Assembly: GCA_029207755.1 (NCBI GenBank)
Contig: JARCOQ010000007.1
Location: 43,915,656 to 43,979,655 of the forward strand
Length of the DNA: 64,000 nucleotides
Source of the DNA: Chamaea fasciata
Lineage: Eukaryota; Chordata; Aves; Passeriformes; Sylviidae
Reading direction: 5' to 3'
The translations under genes were made by a program, and so were the position numbers. The notes below the pieces were generated by a model. That model saw only the letters and a program-made list of their open reading frames with translations. It searched no databases and was not told where the DNA came from. Below, piece after piece: positions 11,641 to 25,502 of this stretch. Position 1 is the first letter of the stretch. The number at the start of each line of letters is the position of its first letter.

Positions 11641-14600
11641 AGTTTTCACTTAGATTTTCAACTGGAAAATATATTAAATTTGTATTGTCACACTGAATGC
11701 AATAATTTCTAAATGAATGCAATTAAAAAAAAAATCAGAAATTTTAACCACAAAGCAGTTGGCGTTTTACATTATAAAATATTAATTTCCTGACGGTAGT
11801 AATTCTGATAATAGGTCTAAAGGTACTAAATTAGAAAAAAATGGTGCTTAAAACATGCCATGAAGTAGAATAGGTAGGTATAATTGAATCAAAATTTACA
11901 TCAATTTATATTCATTTTTATAAATATAAGAGTTTTAATTTTTTTATTGAATATGCTGAATTTACTGTACCACGTTTAACAATATTTTAAACCTCAAATA
12001 GTTTGCCACTGAAGTAAGTGATAATCTTTCTCTTGGCCACAGTAGATTTTAGATCAGGAACTATGTTTGTGACAGGGAAATCTGTGAATACCTCTTTTTC
12101 ATGTCAGACTGATCTGATAATATCCCTGATGCATTTCACAGCAAAGAACCAAGGAAAGAGAATTACAGCCTTTGGCAATCTCCATTTCATTCTTGCTTGA
12201 ATTGCAGGTGTTCCCATGCTTTCAAATACTCGTGGTCTGGCCATTTTCTCAGGGTAGATGAAATTAGGGCTTTCCTGCTATTGAAAGGAAAAAAAAATAA
12301 CATTCCTTCTTTACAGTGTAATGGATAGCAAAGAGAGTATGTTATTTCTAGGATTTCCCCCCTTTTTTAAAGACATCAATTTTTACATCTGTTTTAAAAC
12401 TACTTGCAGAATCATTTTTCTCTTTCTTGGCAGTGTTAAGCAGTATTTTTATTTTCTTCACATTCTTGAATTTTGCAAACAAGCAAGGTTTGCCTCCCTT
12501 TGATGAAGATTTTCTCACTCTCTTGTCTTTTAAGATCTTAACATCATTCTTTTACAAAATCAAAAGCCAGACTGGCTGCATTCCTTTAGGATAAATAGAA
12601 AAATTTCCATTTTTTTCTATACATTCTTCACGTGTTTGTGCCTGGTACTGGAAAGCATGTATATGCAATGTTGCCTCTGGAGAATTGGTATCTTTTCTTC
12701 ACTACACTGTTAAGAATTTATGCCAGTACCTCTGACTTTAATCTGAAAAGGTCAGGCTGTTAGATGTATAGAAATAAAATAGCTCTTCTTTAGCTCTATC
12801 TGAGAAGAGATGGTAAATCATCCTTAGAAAAAGAGAGAACTGGGGGTTTTTTGGAGAGGTATTCCTGAAAGTTTCTTCAAGACTGATTTTAAGAAAGTGA
12901 AACATAAAGTGGTATTCACAGTCCATGAGAAGGTATTCCCTGTCTTGTTAATAGTCATTAGGGCAGTTACAGTGATCTAAGAGTAGGCTGGAAAAAAAAC
13001 CAAAAACCAGAAATAAATAACGTATTAATCCATTTCCCATCCTCTTTTCTGCATGCATGTTGTCTCAGAACAAGTTGCTCTCCAAAAGCTGATTGTAAAT
13101 CATTCCATAAATGTTTTGTTCGAAATTGACATTCATAGTAAGAAGTCTATAAATACATATACATGTCAGAAAACATGTTTATGCAATCTGTTGCATGTTA
13201 TGCAATCTGTTTATGCAATAGATTGTAAATGAATATTTGAAAATAATTTTCCATATATATATTGTTATCCATAATACTTTGAATTTACTGCTTCTCTATA
13301 TATATGCATTTTCTTATATTTTAAATTTTCTTTATTTTAGGAGTTCATTCCTAGTCTCTCTGTTTTTTAAATATTTTTTAAAAAAATGATGTCCAGGTCG
13401 AGGTATCAAAGGAGGAAGGTTTGTGACTTATCAATGTTACAGAAATTTCTGTTAACATCATTAATATAGTAAAAGTATCTGAACAAGAGTGCTACAAAGT
13501 ATCAACTTAAAACTGTTCACTATTTATAATTAACTTTTTTTCTTTGTCTAACCCTGTATGCCTACAGAAAGTTCTGAGTGTGGGGTCCCTGAAGTGGTAC
13601 TCAGTAGAAAGCCACTACAACTGCCTATACATATAAAGCAATTTTTAACTCAAGCAATGTAAATTCTTTGCACACATGTCTTGTTCTAATATCACTGATA
13701 AAAAATAATGTTACTTTTCACTTATGTAACAAATTTGCACCAATTAGATAAGTAAATCAAGGTAAAGAAAACAAATGGCAATGCCACACTCAGGTTCTGC
13801 TGAGGTGGCAGAGTCATTTTTGAACTTTCCAGTTTGTTGACATACAATGTGCACTAGCTTTGACCCCCATGCACAATATTGCATTTAATAGCAAGACTGA
13901 GTGAACACAGTTACTAAATACCAGAGAAATAAAAAATTGGTAGCGGGAAAGTGGCTTAAAACTGTACTCATGTGGAGGGGAGGGGGTGAAAGGCATTATC
14001 TATTGTTTGATAAGCAAATGACAAGGATGCACTGCAATGACAGATAGGGAAGGCATCACTGTCTTATTACAACCTTTGTACAGGAGCTGATTTTATTCTG
14101 TTTTTCTGAGATTCTGCTCAGTTGTCCATATTCACTATATTTAGCTTCCAGATATGATAAGGAAAATTGATTGTATTGTTTAACACAGTTATGATCAGTC
14201 TAAAACACCAAGCCTAAACTGTCAACATTCAGGACAAGGATAAAGAAGGTAGTAACCAGGAAAGAGGAAGAACTGTTTATAATGCAACATATATTATAAA
14301 ATCTTTGCAGCAAACTGGGTTGTAAGGAATTTTATTCTTTAGTATTTAGCATATAATTTTTCCCCATTTTTCTAACAGTGTAAAGAAAGGATGGTTCTGT
14401 AGGTAGGTCAACTAGGTTGTAGGAAGCTGTTAGAAATCCAAGTCCATTTATAATTAATGCAAATGTATCTTTTAGGACAAGAGAATTTGGAAATGACTGC
14501 TACTATTTTAGGCATTTCTATGTAGGCAATAAGGCTTTCTAGAGTTGTGTCATAAAAGGCAGTTGATGCTGGGAGACTCAGGTGTGTGAATTTCCTGGCT

Positions 14601-17600
14601 ATGAGAATAATTAACAAATACAGAAAAAAGAATGTCCTAGACTCCTGTAGAAACACTCTAGAAAAAGGTGCTTCCTCTGTTTCTTCTGTCTTTATGCTCC
14701 AAGACATACTTCTTAGAAGGAAAGGATTTAGGGCAAACAGGAATGGAAGACATATCTATCCAAAGCCTTCTCTCATACTACCTATTTTCCTGTTTTTATT
14801 TGTTGCCTTTTAGCACCCAGACTTCTAATCTTCCAACATTTTGTCTGTCTGTTCAATGTGCAGGGAGCCCAGACAGTAGATTATATTCAGAGATGGATAT
14901 AAAAGAGACTGTACACTGATATGCCACACCTTGAATACCTAAATCCTTTGTAGTTCACGTACATGCTGCCCCTTTGCCTCTTGCTTTTAAAATGTGTACA
15001 GTAGCACTTTCTTACCTAGTTAGGGTAATGGAAGGAAGAAAACATCAAGTACAAGGGATGCAGCTAAACCATTGTAAAAAACTTCTCTCAAGTATCTGAC
15101 TCAGACATAGTAAACACTACACCAGTCTTCAGGCTGCCAAAGACCATCTTTTTCAGTGATCCCCCATAACTTTTAATGTTGTTCCAAAGAAAAATCATGA
15201 TACAAAATGAAAGCACACTTTGGTTCTTTAATATCACTAGCATAAATATAGAATTTTCTCTGTGTGTTTCATCTCCCTTTTCCTGCCAGATGTCAATATC
15301 AGTGTTGCAGAGTGTTGATGAAAAAGTTAGAATACTAAAATAGTGCAAGAGATGTTTTGGAAAAGGCTCAGATATTCCCTTGTAAATAAGGATGTAATGT
15401 TTACAGAAAATAACCAGAATGGTGATGCTATGTGGTTGAACTCTCATTTAGATGGTAACATTAAATACCCCTCTTAGATGTGTTCAACATTTCAAATTGG
15501 AGACAGAATTTCAGAACTCCTATGCAAGTTACTGTGAAATACTTTGGTTCATAGGATGGTACTAAAAGTGACAAGTAGTAGTATTAAATAAGTATCGTAA
15601 TTGACATGATAGCATTGAAGTAATACTAAAGAAGGTGAACCAAATCACCCAAAAAATAGCTACATAGCACTGTATGACAATGTGTGGGAAGCCAAAATGA
15701 ATAATTGAGACCTTTTGAACTGGCATATCCTGTCCAAATATACATTCATTATCTTCATTGCTCTGCTGTGTATTTTACATGCTGAACAATGATTTAATCT
15801 CTAAGGTTCTCCTATAAGATTATCCTTTGTAAGTGGGATAAGAACAAAGCAGAGGGAAGAGAGAGGCTTACGTGGAATTTTGTCATAAACTCAGAAATAT
15901 TGACACTCTTTGTTAAAACCAATGCCAGCAAGTTCTCCTGAGAACTGAGTAGAACAGCGATAAACACTCAAAAGCTTATTCTTGGACTGCGTTGTAAACT
16001 ACTATGTTAAAAAGTAACTAACCACCCCCTCAACCAATAAAAAAACAAATCTAAAACACCCCATCACCTTCCCTGCAATTCTTGCAGTATGAATTTTGCT
16101 GATTTCAAGTTATTTAAGAATATAATGAGCAGACATAGATTGGGGAATATTTCAGATACAGATGCTGAATGACTTTGAATTGAAAGAAAGAGCTGGATCT
16201 GAAAGAAATTACAGTAATGCAGCTTGGAAATTAATGGGAACAGAATAAAGTGGTTGTGTGTCAGCTACTCTGTAGAAAAGAGTGGGAAAAAAGAAATTAC
16301 ATGAAGGATGTACCCAAAGAGGAAGTTCTTCCTAGTCTATGTAGTGAAGGAATCTGAGCCAAAGTATTTCTCTGACAACTAAGGGGTTACACATATATAT
16401 ATGCAAGTGTGTGTGTGTATTTGCACTTTTAAATTTATTTTAAAAAATAAAGAGACCAATTATTTTTTCCGATGTACAATCTCCTTACCATAATCCCATT
16501 AGATTCCAAACTATAATGCTGTGATTTGTTTTCCTTTCATGCTAGCCATCACAGTTTTATTGCCACCTTTCTTCTCAGTTATCCCTCATATTTCTCTCTT
16601 TCAGTAAATGCAACATCTGTCTGCATAGGTAGAATTCAAGAAGGAGTATGTTGATTATCAGTGTTCTCCGGAGTGCACTTTCACAGCAAATCTGACAGTT
16701 CTCTTCACATGTCTTTGGTTCACACAGTGCGATGGTCCAGACTCAAAGAACTTCGTTCCAAGAATATGTGACCTGGGGGTACGTGTATTTCATTCCTACT
16801 ACAAATGGGCATTAAGGTTTCGGTAACAAACAAGAACAAATGAAATGGAATCGAAATTATAGATACTCTTTTGCTATTGCAGTTACTAGTTCTTCTAAAT
16901 ATATGACCTCTAGAGCCTTCAGATTCTTCTAGGAACAGCATGAAGAACAAAAATGACTGAGAAACCTGTTTCACTTCTCACAGGATGTGCACATTTTATA
17001 AGTGTGTGCAAAGATTTCTTGAAATAAGATGCCTTAGTGATGAAAGTTTCTCCATTTTTTTCTGTCCATAGATTATAAATCTGTGAACACCAAGAAGACT
17101 TAGCTGCAGAGCAGTTCATAGACAATTTTGAGGAGCCCAGTTTTGCTAATCATCATTATTCCATAAAAATGTCAAACTCTCTTCCAAATCCAGTTCCATA
17201 TGCTCTTGATCACAATCTTCTGCCTTTCATCAAATGTGGCCCTAAATGACCTCCATTCAGTCCTTTCACCCCAGAGCAGTTCATCCAAGTTCAGTGATAA
17301 ATTACAAAAGGCAAAAGAAGGAAATCTGCACTGTATCTGTATCTTTCCTTAATGTAAAAATCCTTTCTGCCTAATGAATTAAAAATTGTTCACAAATTTA
17401 TAATCGTTTTGTGTTAGATGCAGAAAATAAATGTAAGCCCTTGACGCTGTGCATGTTTCCTTCTTTCAAGAAAACAACAGTTCCATTTTCATTTTACTCT
17501 GACTGTTTTTACAATTATTATTCCTAGAATAATACTAGGGTACTATTCAAATCAAAAATACTTTTGATTTGATGACATCAAAACCTCAAAACATCAAAGA

Positions 17601-17765
17601 TTTGGTTACTGAATTTTTAAAAGCAACTCAAACCTGGTGTGGGCAAGAAACTAAATTAAATACTATGATTAGTGAGAATAGAAATTATATTTCTACAACT
17701 ACATCTATTCTGAAACTTCAAAGAAACTCAGGTATGGGTCATACCATCCTCGATCTTCTCAAACT
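11641..17765. other. AT-rich non-coding stretch, no gene recognised
   Basis: The longest open frame is 119 codons (15088-15447, minus), with no recognisable motif. Small features are an imperfect repeat of tatgcaatctgtt near 13180-13215 and a TA-then-TG patch at 16393-16421. No mobile element is identified. The gene-like ORFs here are consistent with chance in AT-rich DNA. Confidence 0.55.
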
Positions 17766-17850
17766 ATAGTATCATAGAGTTTGTTTCGAAAGGAACCTTT
17801 TAAAGTTCATCTAGCTCAACCCCACTGTTGCTTCATTAGATCAGGTGATG
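17766..17850 (-). mobile_element. CR1 LINE 3'-end fragment
   Basis: On the minus strand this is the terminal part of CR1. The segment ending in the CR1-typical tail (tctatgatac on the minus strand, at 17768-17777 on plus) is preceded by the words corresponding to ggtcctttcg-type and gatgaact-type 3' sequence. The plus-strand continuation through about 17850 (ttagatcaggtgatgtcaa) still follows the CR1 order but with increasing divergence, so the left end of the element is approximate. 5'-truncated CR1 copies of this length are common in birds. Confidence 0.75.
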
Positions 17851-19561
17851 TCAATGGCTACACATGAATTGAGACAATGTGCTCTTATCTCTACCTCCTT
17901 AGAAATCTTACTTCACCAGTTTCTCTTGTTTATGGCCCTCATTACCTATGGAAGGCTGTATTTGAGTTTTATAAAATTCTAAATAAGAAAGTGAATTTTT
18001 CAGTCATGCTTATATTTTGGTGTTCCTTAGGAAACATAAAAGTAATATTGGTCCATCTCTGATGGTGTAAATCATCACAGCAACTGATTCATACCAGCAG
18101 AGGCTATCTCACAATAATTCCGTTCTCTCTCTGTTATATACTGTCTGTATGTCTTCTGCACTGGTGAGTTAGTTTAACCAACATCTATGGGGACTTTCCA
18201 TTTTTTCAATTAAGAGAGGGGTCATTAAGGGTAGAGTTTTGAGAAAATACAGAAAGCAGTGTAGGAAAAGGTCTTAAGCTCATAAATGTTCTTAATTATA
18301 TATTGTGTCCTTAGTGTAAAGAATTACCTTCAGGTCATTCTGTCTCTTTTATCAGAATAAATCACCATCATCATCTATTCACTTGTGCATTCAATTCATG
18401 ACATAATAGTGTCAGAGGTGGCACAGAATATATACATATATACTCAAATTCCAACACAGTGACCCAAATTGTGTCTACAGCTGCCAAGCAGACTGCCATA
18501 GACATTTAACAGAAAGGGCTTGTTGTAAAGAAACATTTTTTTCCTACGAAGGGAGGTAAATGGAACAAGTCTTAGTGAAGCAGCCAGAGAAATTAGATTC
18601 AAAACACATTTATCTCTAACTGAAAGGCTTTGAATACCCCATGGTAAAGTTCATATTAGAAAAAATACCAGAGTATGTGTCCTAAATGGCAATTTTTACT
18701 TCAAATAGAAGAGACACTGGAAAAAAACGGTGTACTAAACTTAAGACCTGAAGCCCATTAGCAGAGTTACATCAGTACAAATTCATGGCAAAAAACAAGT
18801 ACAAAAACTAAAAGGTTAAGTTTACCCTGTATTTTACCAAATTAGAAGGTAAAAAGTTCTTTTCCGTACAGAAATAATTGATCTCAAATTTTGAGGGTAC
18901 ACACACCATTCCTCAGGAAACTCACATGCTTGGCAATCCAATGAAAACAGACAGTAAAAATAGTCAAAACTTTTAAGTTCAATGACTGAATTTTCTGAAG
19001 AATTTTCTGAAGAATTCCTATGTAACTATATATCTGTGTCATATTTGTAAAACAGGAGAATTCTACATTTGCACAGTGCAGCTTTACAAGCCTACTGAGG
19101 ACTGCAAAGACTCGGGCAGAACATCTCTGCTATATCTGATTTCACAGTGCATGTAGCTTAAGGTCACTCTACAAGAGCAGAATAACTTTCAGGTGTTAGA
19201 CTTGCTGTGTACCTGCAGATCAGCTTCATAATATATGTACATCCAGCACACTTATTTTATGATCCTGAGCTCACCAGTCACTGCCAGACATAGCATTCTT
19301 GAGAAGATTTATCTGCTACCTTATGGATGACAGTCTTACACTGACCTTTGATCTCCACATTATGGGTATGTAATGATACAATACCTCCAGTCAAAGAACA
19401 TAGGAAACATAGATCAAGAAACACAAACCCATAAGAAAGCACCCTTCAGCAAAAGGTCTTAATATAGCAGGGTTTTTACTCCAATGATATATTTTTTTAA
19501 AAATAACTAATTATTTACATTTTTTTTCCCAAATTGATCCCTTATCTGCAAATTGGGAACC

Positions 19562-19615
19562 AAAAAAAAAAAAAAACAAACACAACAAAAAAACCACCAA
19601 AAAAAGAAAAAAAAA
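19562..19615. repeat. A-rich low-complexity tract with C interruptions
   Basis: About 54 bases made almost only of A, broken by single C or CC and one G, followed by five G. It is low-complexity sequence with no coding interpretation. Confidence 0.9.
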
Positions 19616-19962
19616 GGGGGTTGAACATCACCAAATATTATAACTGTATTTGATGTTTATGCAGCTAGGTCTGTCTTTTGTTTTGCTCCTCAAAACTCAT
19701 GAGGGAAGTAGTTTTCTTCTTATCCTGTCACGAACTGTAAAGAGCGGGTATTTCACAATCAAGCCAGTTTTCAGAAATTTAGTTGGATGACAGTGTAAAT
19801 AAGTATTCAGCATTTAAGTTGGGAATGTAGTCTAACATTTTTCAAATTTGGCCCATTTCTTATTAATTACAATAAGAAGAGGAAATGTAATAAACAATTT
19901 GAGATGACACCTGACCTCTGTTTCTGAATAAGTGCCCAGGTTGATAATTAATCCTATTTAAG

Positions 19963-20004
19963 TTCATAGACATAAACAAAACAAAATTCATAGACATAAA
20001 CAAA
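19963..20004. repeat. 24-bp-period tandem duplication
   Basis: The word ttcatagacataaacaaa occurs at 19963 and again at 19987, separated by a short A/C spacer. It is a small local duplication. Confidence 0.85.
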
Positions 20005-23000
20005 AAGCTATTAATTTAAGAAAGAGTAGTTCCTCTTACTTAGATATGACACAAAAATGCCCAATCAATTTTTTTTTCCACTTCATGTTAGATAAGGCTT
20101 ACTTCAAGACAGGAATTTAGGTTGAGCTTCTGTCCTTAGAGAATTATCCTAACCTTAACAATGTGAGTGGGAGTTTTTTCGTTTGCTTCATTGCATCAGG
20201 CTGTGATCTCCCCAGAAGCAATGACCCATGATAACACTTGATTCCAACACTTTAAAGTTACTTTTTGAAGTGGCACTGTACATAAATTTAGGCTGTTCTA
20301 TCAACATCTTGAGTATGAACTGTAACCTCATTTCAACTGAGTGATCTCATAAAAGATATTTTTGTGATAGATGATTTTTATTTCTAACAATGACTGCTTG
20401 ATAATAGAACTGTAAAGAATTTTAAGGTGTTCTAGCTCTCTTTTGACATTCTATTGTTTGTTTTGCAGGACTTGCTCTTTGATAAATGAGGAGTCAGTCT
20501 TGGGCACTGGAGAAAGGAAAGCTTCTTTTATTACATGTTATGTGTAGAGAAAGCACAGCATCAGGATATATTACATCTCAAAACATCTTACTGATGCACG
20601 CTGGCACATGCAGTAGGTTATAATGGTTAAGTCCTTTGAGTTCCCAAAGTAGTAATTTACCATAGTTTTGCTAATACAGCTGAATCTGGATCAAAACCAC
20701 CCTTCAAATCCTACCCTAGCCAAAACTCTTGTTTGTGTCAGTAGCAGGGTGTTCAGTGATGCCTTGTTCTAAAATTAGGACATGACCCTTCCATTGCCTG
20801 TGTTCCCTAAGTATTGACAACATTCCTGTGTTTAGAAAACTATCATCAGACCCCTGCATGCCATATTATTTGTAACTTGATATGAAACATGCTGAAATTG
20901 TCTCTGCGTAAATAAAATAATCATTCTCCTAAAGAAAAGACATAATCTGAGCTGAGCTTGGTATATGTGCTAATTACTGTAAAATATTCTTTGTGGCAAG
21001 AAGAAAAACCACTTACAGACTGTTAACCAGGCTGCCAACTTACAATATAACAAGATTCAAAGTAACAATAACATGAACTGATGTCCCATCAAATTATGTT
21101 TTTAATGGCCAGGAATGCGAGTAGGGTAAGACTATGTTGGATGGATTAGTCATGCAGCAAAGCTATTAAATTCTTTGGTACTTCTAGGAAAGCTACAACT
21201 ATGTAACTCCTAGAAACATTATCTGATATTAATTTCATTTTTGACAGTGGTGTCGAGAGCTAATACATTATAAAGCAACAGATTAAAATGTTATTATAGA
21301 GGTTTGCTATGCTGTGGAGAGTTTATGTTGTCCTAGAGTTCTTTTGAGTGACAATATCATGTATCAATTTTGTATTGATGTCAAATATTCAGTGGACTCA
21401 ACAATTCCCCTCAAAAAGTCTGATTGACAAGAAGAAAAGGGAACCAAACTTCATTTTTAAGGTTTTCTGATACATGTACTCTCCTTGTAGTAAACTCACT
21501 GATTCAAGTTCAATATTCAAAAGTCATTCGGACTTTTCAGAGTCCAATCCATTGCAACAGCCAAGCCCTTTTCCACTAATCACACCAGCCATGCACTGAG
21601 AATCTCTGCAGTGAGGCAAGAGATTCCCAACTGCATAACAGGACTCTAAATCAAAACAAAGCATCCATCAGTGTTTTTCTGAAGGAGAGGAAGAAAGAGA
21701 GAAGACTACTTTTAACAGTTAAGGGACAATTAAGTAAATGTAATGCATAAGGCAGTGCTGATCTTAGTTTGCCCATCTTTGTTGCCAGAGTGCAGGGAGG
21801 AAGAACTCTTTTGTTTCTCTTTTACCTAAGAATATTTTATTACCCTCTTTCCTTCACTAGGAATAATTCTTATGATTGTATATCTGGCCCTTGTACTGGA
21901 AATGGACCTACCAGTCCCAGAGAGAAACAAGAGCCCTATCTTTAGGCAAAAAACAGAAATTCAGGCTGCTTTGTTGTCCATCCAAGCAGCCCCAGTGGAA
22001 GGTGTGTCTCACTTATAGTGCAGTGTATCAAGGGTAAGTGTAACTGACTACAAGCAGCAGCACATCTTTGATCTCTGAGGAGGCGTTTGGAGTTAAAGTT
22101 TCAGGAGACACTGAATAGGAGCCTTCTTTTAATCTAGAGGTTTGCTTAATTTTTGAAAAGACAACTACTTTGAGGTCTAATTAAATACTTTAGATATCCC
22201 ACCATGTCGTGACTACTCCATTTAGCTGGCAGTTTGAAAGAGAAGGGGACAAGTAAATCCTAAACTCTGAAGTGAAATCTTAATCCCTTTAAAATTCAAA
22301 TTAAGAAGATTTTTCTTTGTTCTGTTTTGTTTTACCATAATGACAATGGAACAAAGAATGTATCCTTGACTATGCTACCAATGGACTGTGAAGTCTTGGG
22401 TGAGTAACAATTCTGTCATGGTATTTGTCCATTATCAAAGTAGTTTGTCCATTATCAAGTAAAATAATAAAATGGAAAATCTTTTCTTGGCTTAACAAAA
22501 CTAATAGTGTTAAAATTCTGTGAGATTACTGGAGAAAATACTTTTGCAATAATTTGCCTGTACTATCACTCTAACACCCTATATGTGTTTCATTCAGCAG
22601 TTCTAACTGGGTAATCTTTATTTTTCAAACAGTCCGCATGTAACATAATGACAGACACTGTTAGAGAAATCTTATGCAGATCAACAGATGCAAGATAGAA
22701 TTTTAAGATCAGACTCACAGCAGTGCAGTATGATGCTATTGTTGAGAATGGCTCCAAATCTGAGCATTACAACATAAAGGGGGGTAGGGGTGGAGAGAGG
22801 TTTTAAAAGTGTCCTATTGATTCACACCACCTTTTGCATTACATTTTTAAGTGCTGAAAAGTTTCTAAAACAAAGACAAAACACGACATAGCTTTATGTT
22901 AAAGCTGGTAGTGAGAAAATCTGCCTTCATGTTACAAATCAGAATCATACCTAGTATAAAAACTACTGTCTTCCACAGTTTATACCAGATGTGAGATATA

Positions 23001-24135
23001 TACCAGAGATTGGTCGTGGATGTTAAGAGCCATGGAAATACAAGATGAAAAAGTCTTTCTAAGAGATAACAATTTATTTGCATGCAGAAGGATGGGTAAC
23101 AGGCATCTGGACTAGCAGAGTGAGAAACTGCAGTGGCCACATGAGCAGCAAATTTTGGTATTATCAGCAATTATAATGTAGGTATCAGATTGGTTTTTTC
23201 TTTGACTCATTCATCAGGGTTTGCTTCAAGGCTGAAACTTGCTGTCTGGATGTTCCATAAAATTTCATTCAAGCACTTATTTTCTCCAGAGAATGAAATA
23301 GAAGGGAAAAGAACAGATAAGAACACATCAAAAGAGATATTCCAAGAACATTAGGATTTTTTTATTTTTGAAACATAATTGAAACATTGTTTCCATCTAA
23401 GAATTCAGTGCAGTCCCAATTCTATAGAAAATTCTGGAATAGGTTTCTCTTGGCTAGTTCTCTGACTTCTATACATATGTGAAACTTTCAGTGATTTGCA
23501 TGCTTGGAAGAATCACCAGCTTTTCATCCTTGTTATTAACACTCCAGCAACTGTCTTGTTAAAAACCCTTATTCTGTTATTACAATGTGGAGACTTCCTG
23601 AAAACGGCTCTTTCTGCTTATGTAATCATCTTTCAATACTGCCTCCTACTAAGGCAGTCAATTACTAGCCATTCTGCCCTGTCAGAGCAATGAAGCATTT
23701 ATGTACTTGAGATATTCATGTCTGGAGCTTTAGTTTTAAATCTAAGAGCTCCCATCACCTTCTGAAATTCTTTACTTGATCAAGTGATTTTGTTATATAA
23801 AGCCATTACTAAAGGAAAGACTGTTTCATTATTCATCACTTGCTATCACCAGAAGTCTTGAAAGTATAATAGAAAACAGTTTCTGTTTCAGCATTCATCA
23901 AGATAGATAAACCATTATCTCACTACATTAGGAGAGACACAGACAGAGTACATCACATTTTTAGCATCCCTGAATGCTTGAATAGTGTAGTGAAAATCTA
24001 GGGCCAGATATGGATAGGTAACCGGATAAATATTTTCTCTGAAAACATGGTATGGTGGGTAGTCAAAATAACTAGGGACATGGAAAATTCTGGAACCACA
24101 CTTCCAAAGCATCACTCACAGAAACTTAAAGAGCA

Positions 24136-24136
<1 letters not shown>

Positions 24137-24209
<73 letters not shown>
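24137..24209. repeat. A(73) homopolymer run
   Basis: An uninterrupted run of 73 A, the longest homopolymer in the window. No AATAAA signal lies just upstream and no retroposed coding sequence is recognisable to its left. A processed-pseudogene tail is therefore not supported. The length itself should be treated cautiously, because such runs are error-prone in sequencing. Confidence 0.95.
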
Positions 24210-24213
<4 letters not shown>

Positions 24214-24881
24214 CATGACAGTCTGAATCAGTTTTGTGACTTTACCTGGCTGGTTACATACTAGAATCACTGCATCACTCAGCTGGAAGGGAAGAGAAAA
24301 TTTTATTGAAGGGTTTGTGGATTGAGATAGGGACAGGGAAAGAGCACTCACCTATTACCATCAGGGGCAAAACATGCTTGCCTTGGGGAAATGAATTTAA
24401 ATTTATTACCAATCAAATCAGTGTAGGGTAGTGAGAAATAAAAGTACATCTTGAAGCACCTTCTCTTCTTCCCATCCCTTCTTCCCAGGCTCAGTTTCAT
24501 TACAGATTTTCTCTACCTGCTCCCGCCAGTTAGTTCAAGGGGATGGGAATGGAGGTTGAATTCAGTTTGTCACACATTGTCTCTGCCTTTCCTTCCTTCT
24601 CAAGTATGACATCTCTGGGAAGACAGAGTTTATTACCAGAAATTGAATAAATATAGAAGAAAAGAAAAGAAAAACATTATTGGTGACCATTTTAAGTTTC
24701 TGAACTATTTTGATTTTTCTTTATTGTTAAAAATAAGTGCCATGATGTTTGAAGAGGTCTAATGAATCTGTTAATATTTGATTCACATTCATGCTTTAAG
24801 ATTTTCAGTGTACTGAAGAATGAAGAATTTAATGTGCAGAAGAAGGAAAAAAGAAAGAAGAAAGACTCAGAGCCTGGGAAA

Positions 24882-24914
<33 letters not shown>
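24882..24914. repeat. (AAC)11 microsatellite
   Basis: Eleven perfect AAC units preceded by an AG-rich segment (24841-24866) and followed by an A-rich stretch. On the minus strand it appears as (GTT)n and gives poly-cysteine or poly-phenylalanine-like spurious translations. Confidence 0.95.
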
Positions 24915-25430
24915 AAAACCCAAACCAACTGAAAATTTAAAATAATCTACTGTTATTTTTAAATTTTCAGGCAATTTTAAGCATATTTTATGTAGGCTTT
25001 GACCTTAACAGAGAAGTGAAAGAATATCTGAGTTATTTACGTATTGACAGTTATTTCTGTTCCTCATCTAAGTAAAAATGTTCTTGAATTAATTCAGCTG
25101 CCTGCATCTCAGATAGTTTTTCTTTCTACTCCACCTCCAGATACCAATACTTATTACAAGGCTTTCCACAAGTCAACTCCTCCATGCTAACATAGCATTA
25201 CAACAAACAAGAAATATTTGCCTTCTAGTCACTGTATATTTACTGTGTGTGGGATTTGCAATACACTTCCACTGTGACATTACCAAATTGCTGATTCTCA
25301 TTTGCCTTCAGAAAAAGCTTGAATAACTCACATAACATGATCCTCTTGCTTCTGTAATGGATTAATACGTGGTATCCTTGGGAAAATATCCAGGCATATT
25401 TTGCACAATGGTGTTTTGGTGTAGATTTCA

Positions 25431-25431
<1 letters not shown>

Positions 25432-25500
<69 letters not shown>
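25432..25500. repeat. Compound A(30)/(AT)20 tract
   Basis: Thirty A (25432-25461) pass directly into 20 perfect AT units (25461-25500). It is an expected weak-melting, cruciform-prone sequence and a likely length-variable site. Confidence 0.95.

Positions 25501-25502
<2 letters not shown>

Larger units (their letters stand above)
17851..24136. other. AT-rich non-coding stretch, no gene recognised
   Basis: No open frame here looks like a protein. Local duplications are ttttctgaagaa repeated twice with a 12-bp period (18991-19014), ttcatagacataaacaaa twice with a 24-bp period (19963-20004), and tttgtccattatcaa twice near 22426-22460. An A/C-rich tract lies at 19562-19615. The segment at about 20470-20830 has some LTR-like character but no supported ends (see the rejected list). 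Confidence 0.55.

Noticed and set aside
20470..20830. Possible old LTR on the minus strand (reversed TTTATT and TATA-like words)
   Set aside because: No TG...CA ends or matching target duplications could be found, and the family was not recognised.
24112..24351. 79-codon minus-strand ORF with long poly-phenylalanine
   Set aside because: It is the translation of the A73 homopolymer.
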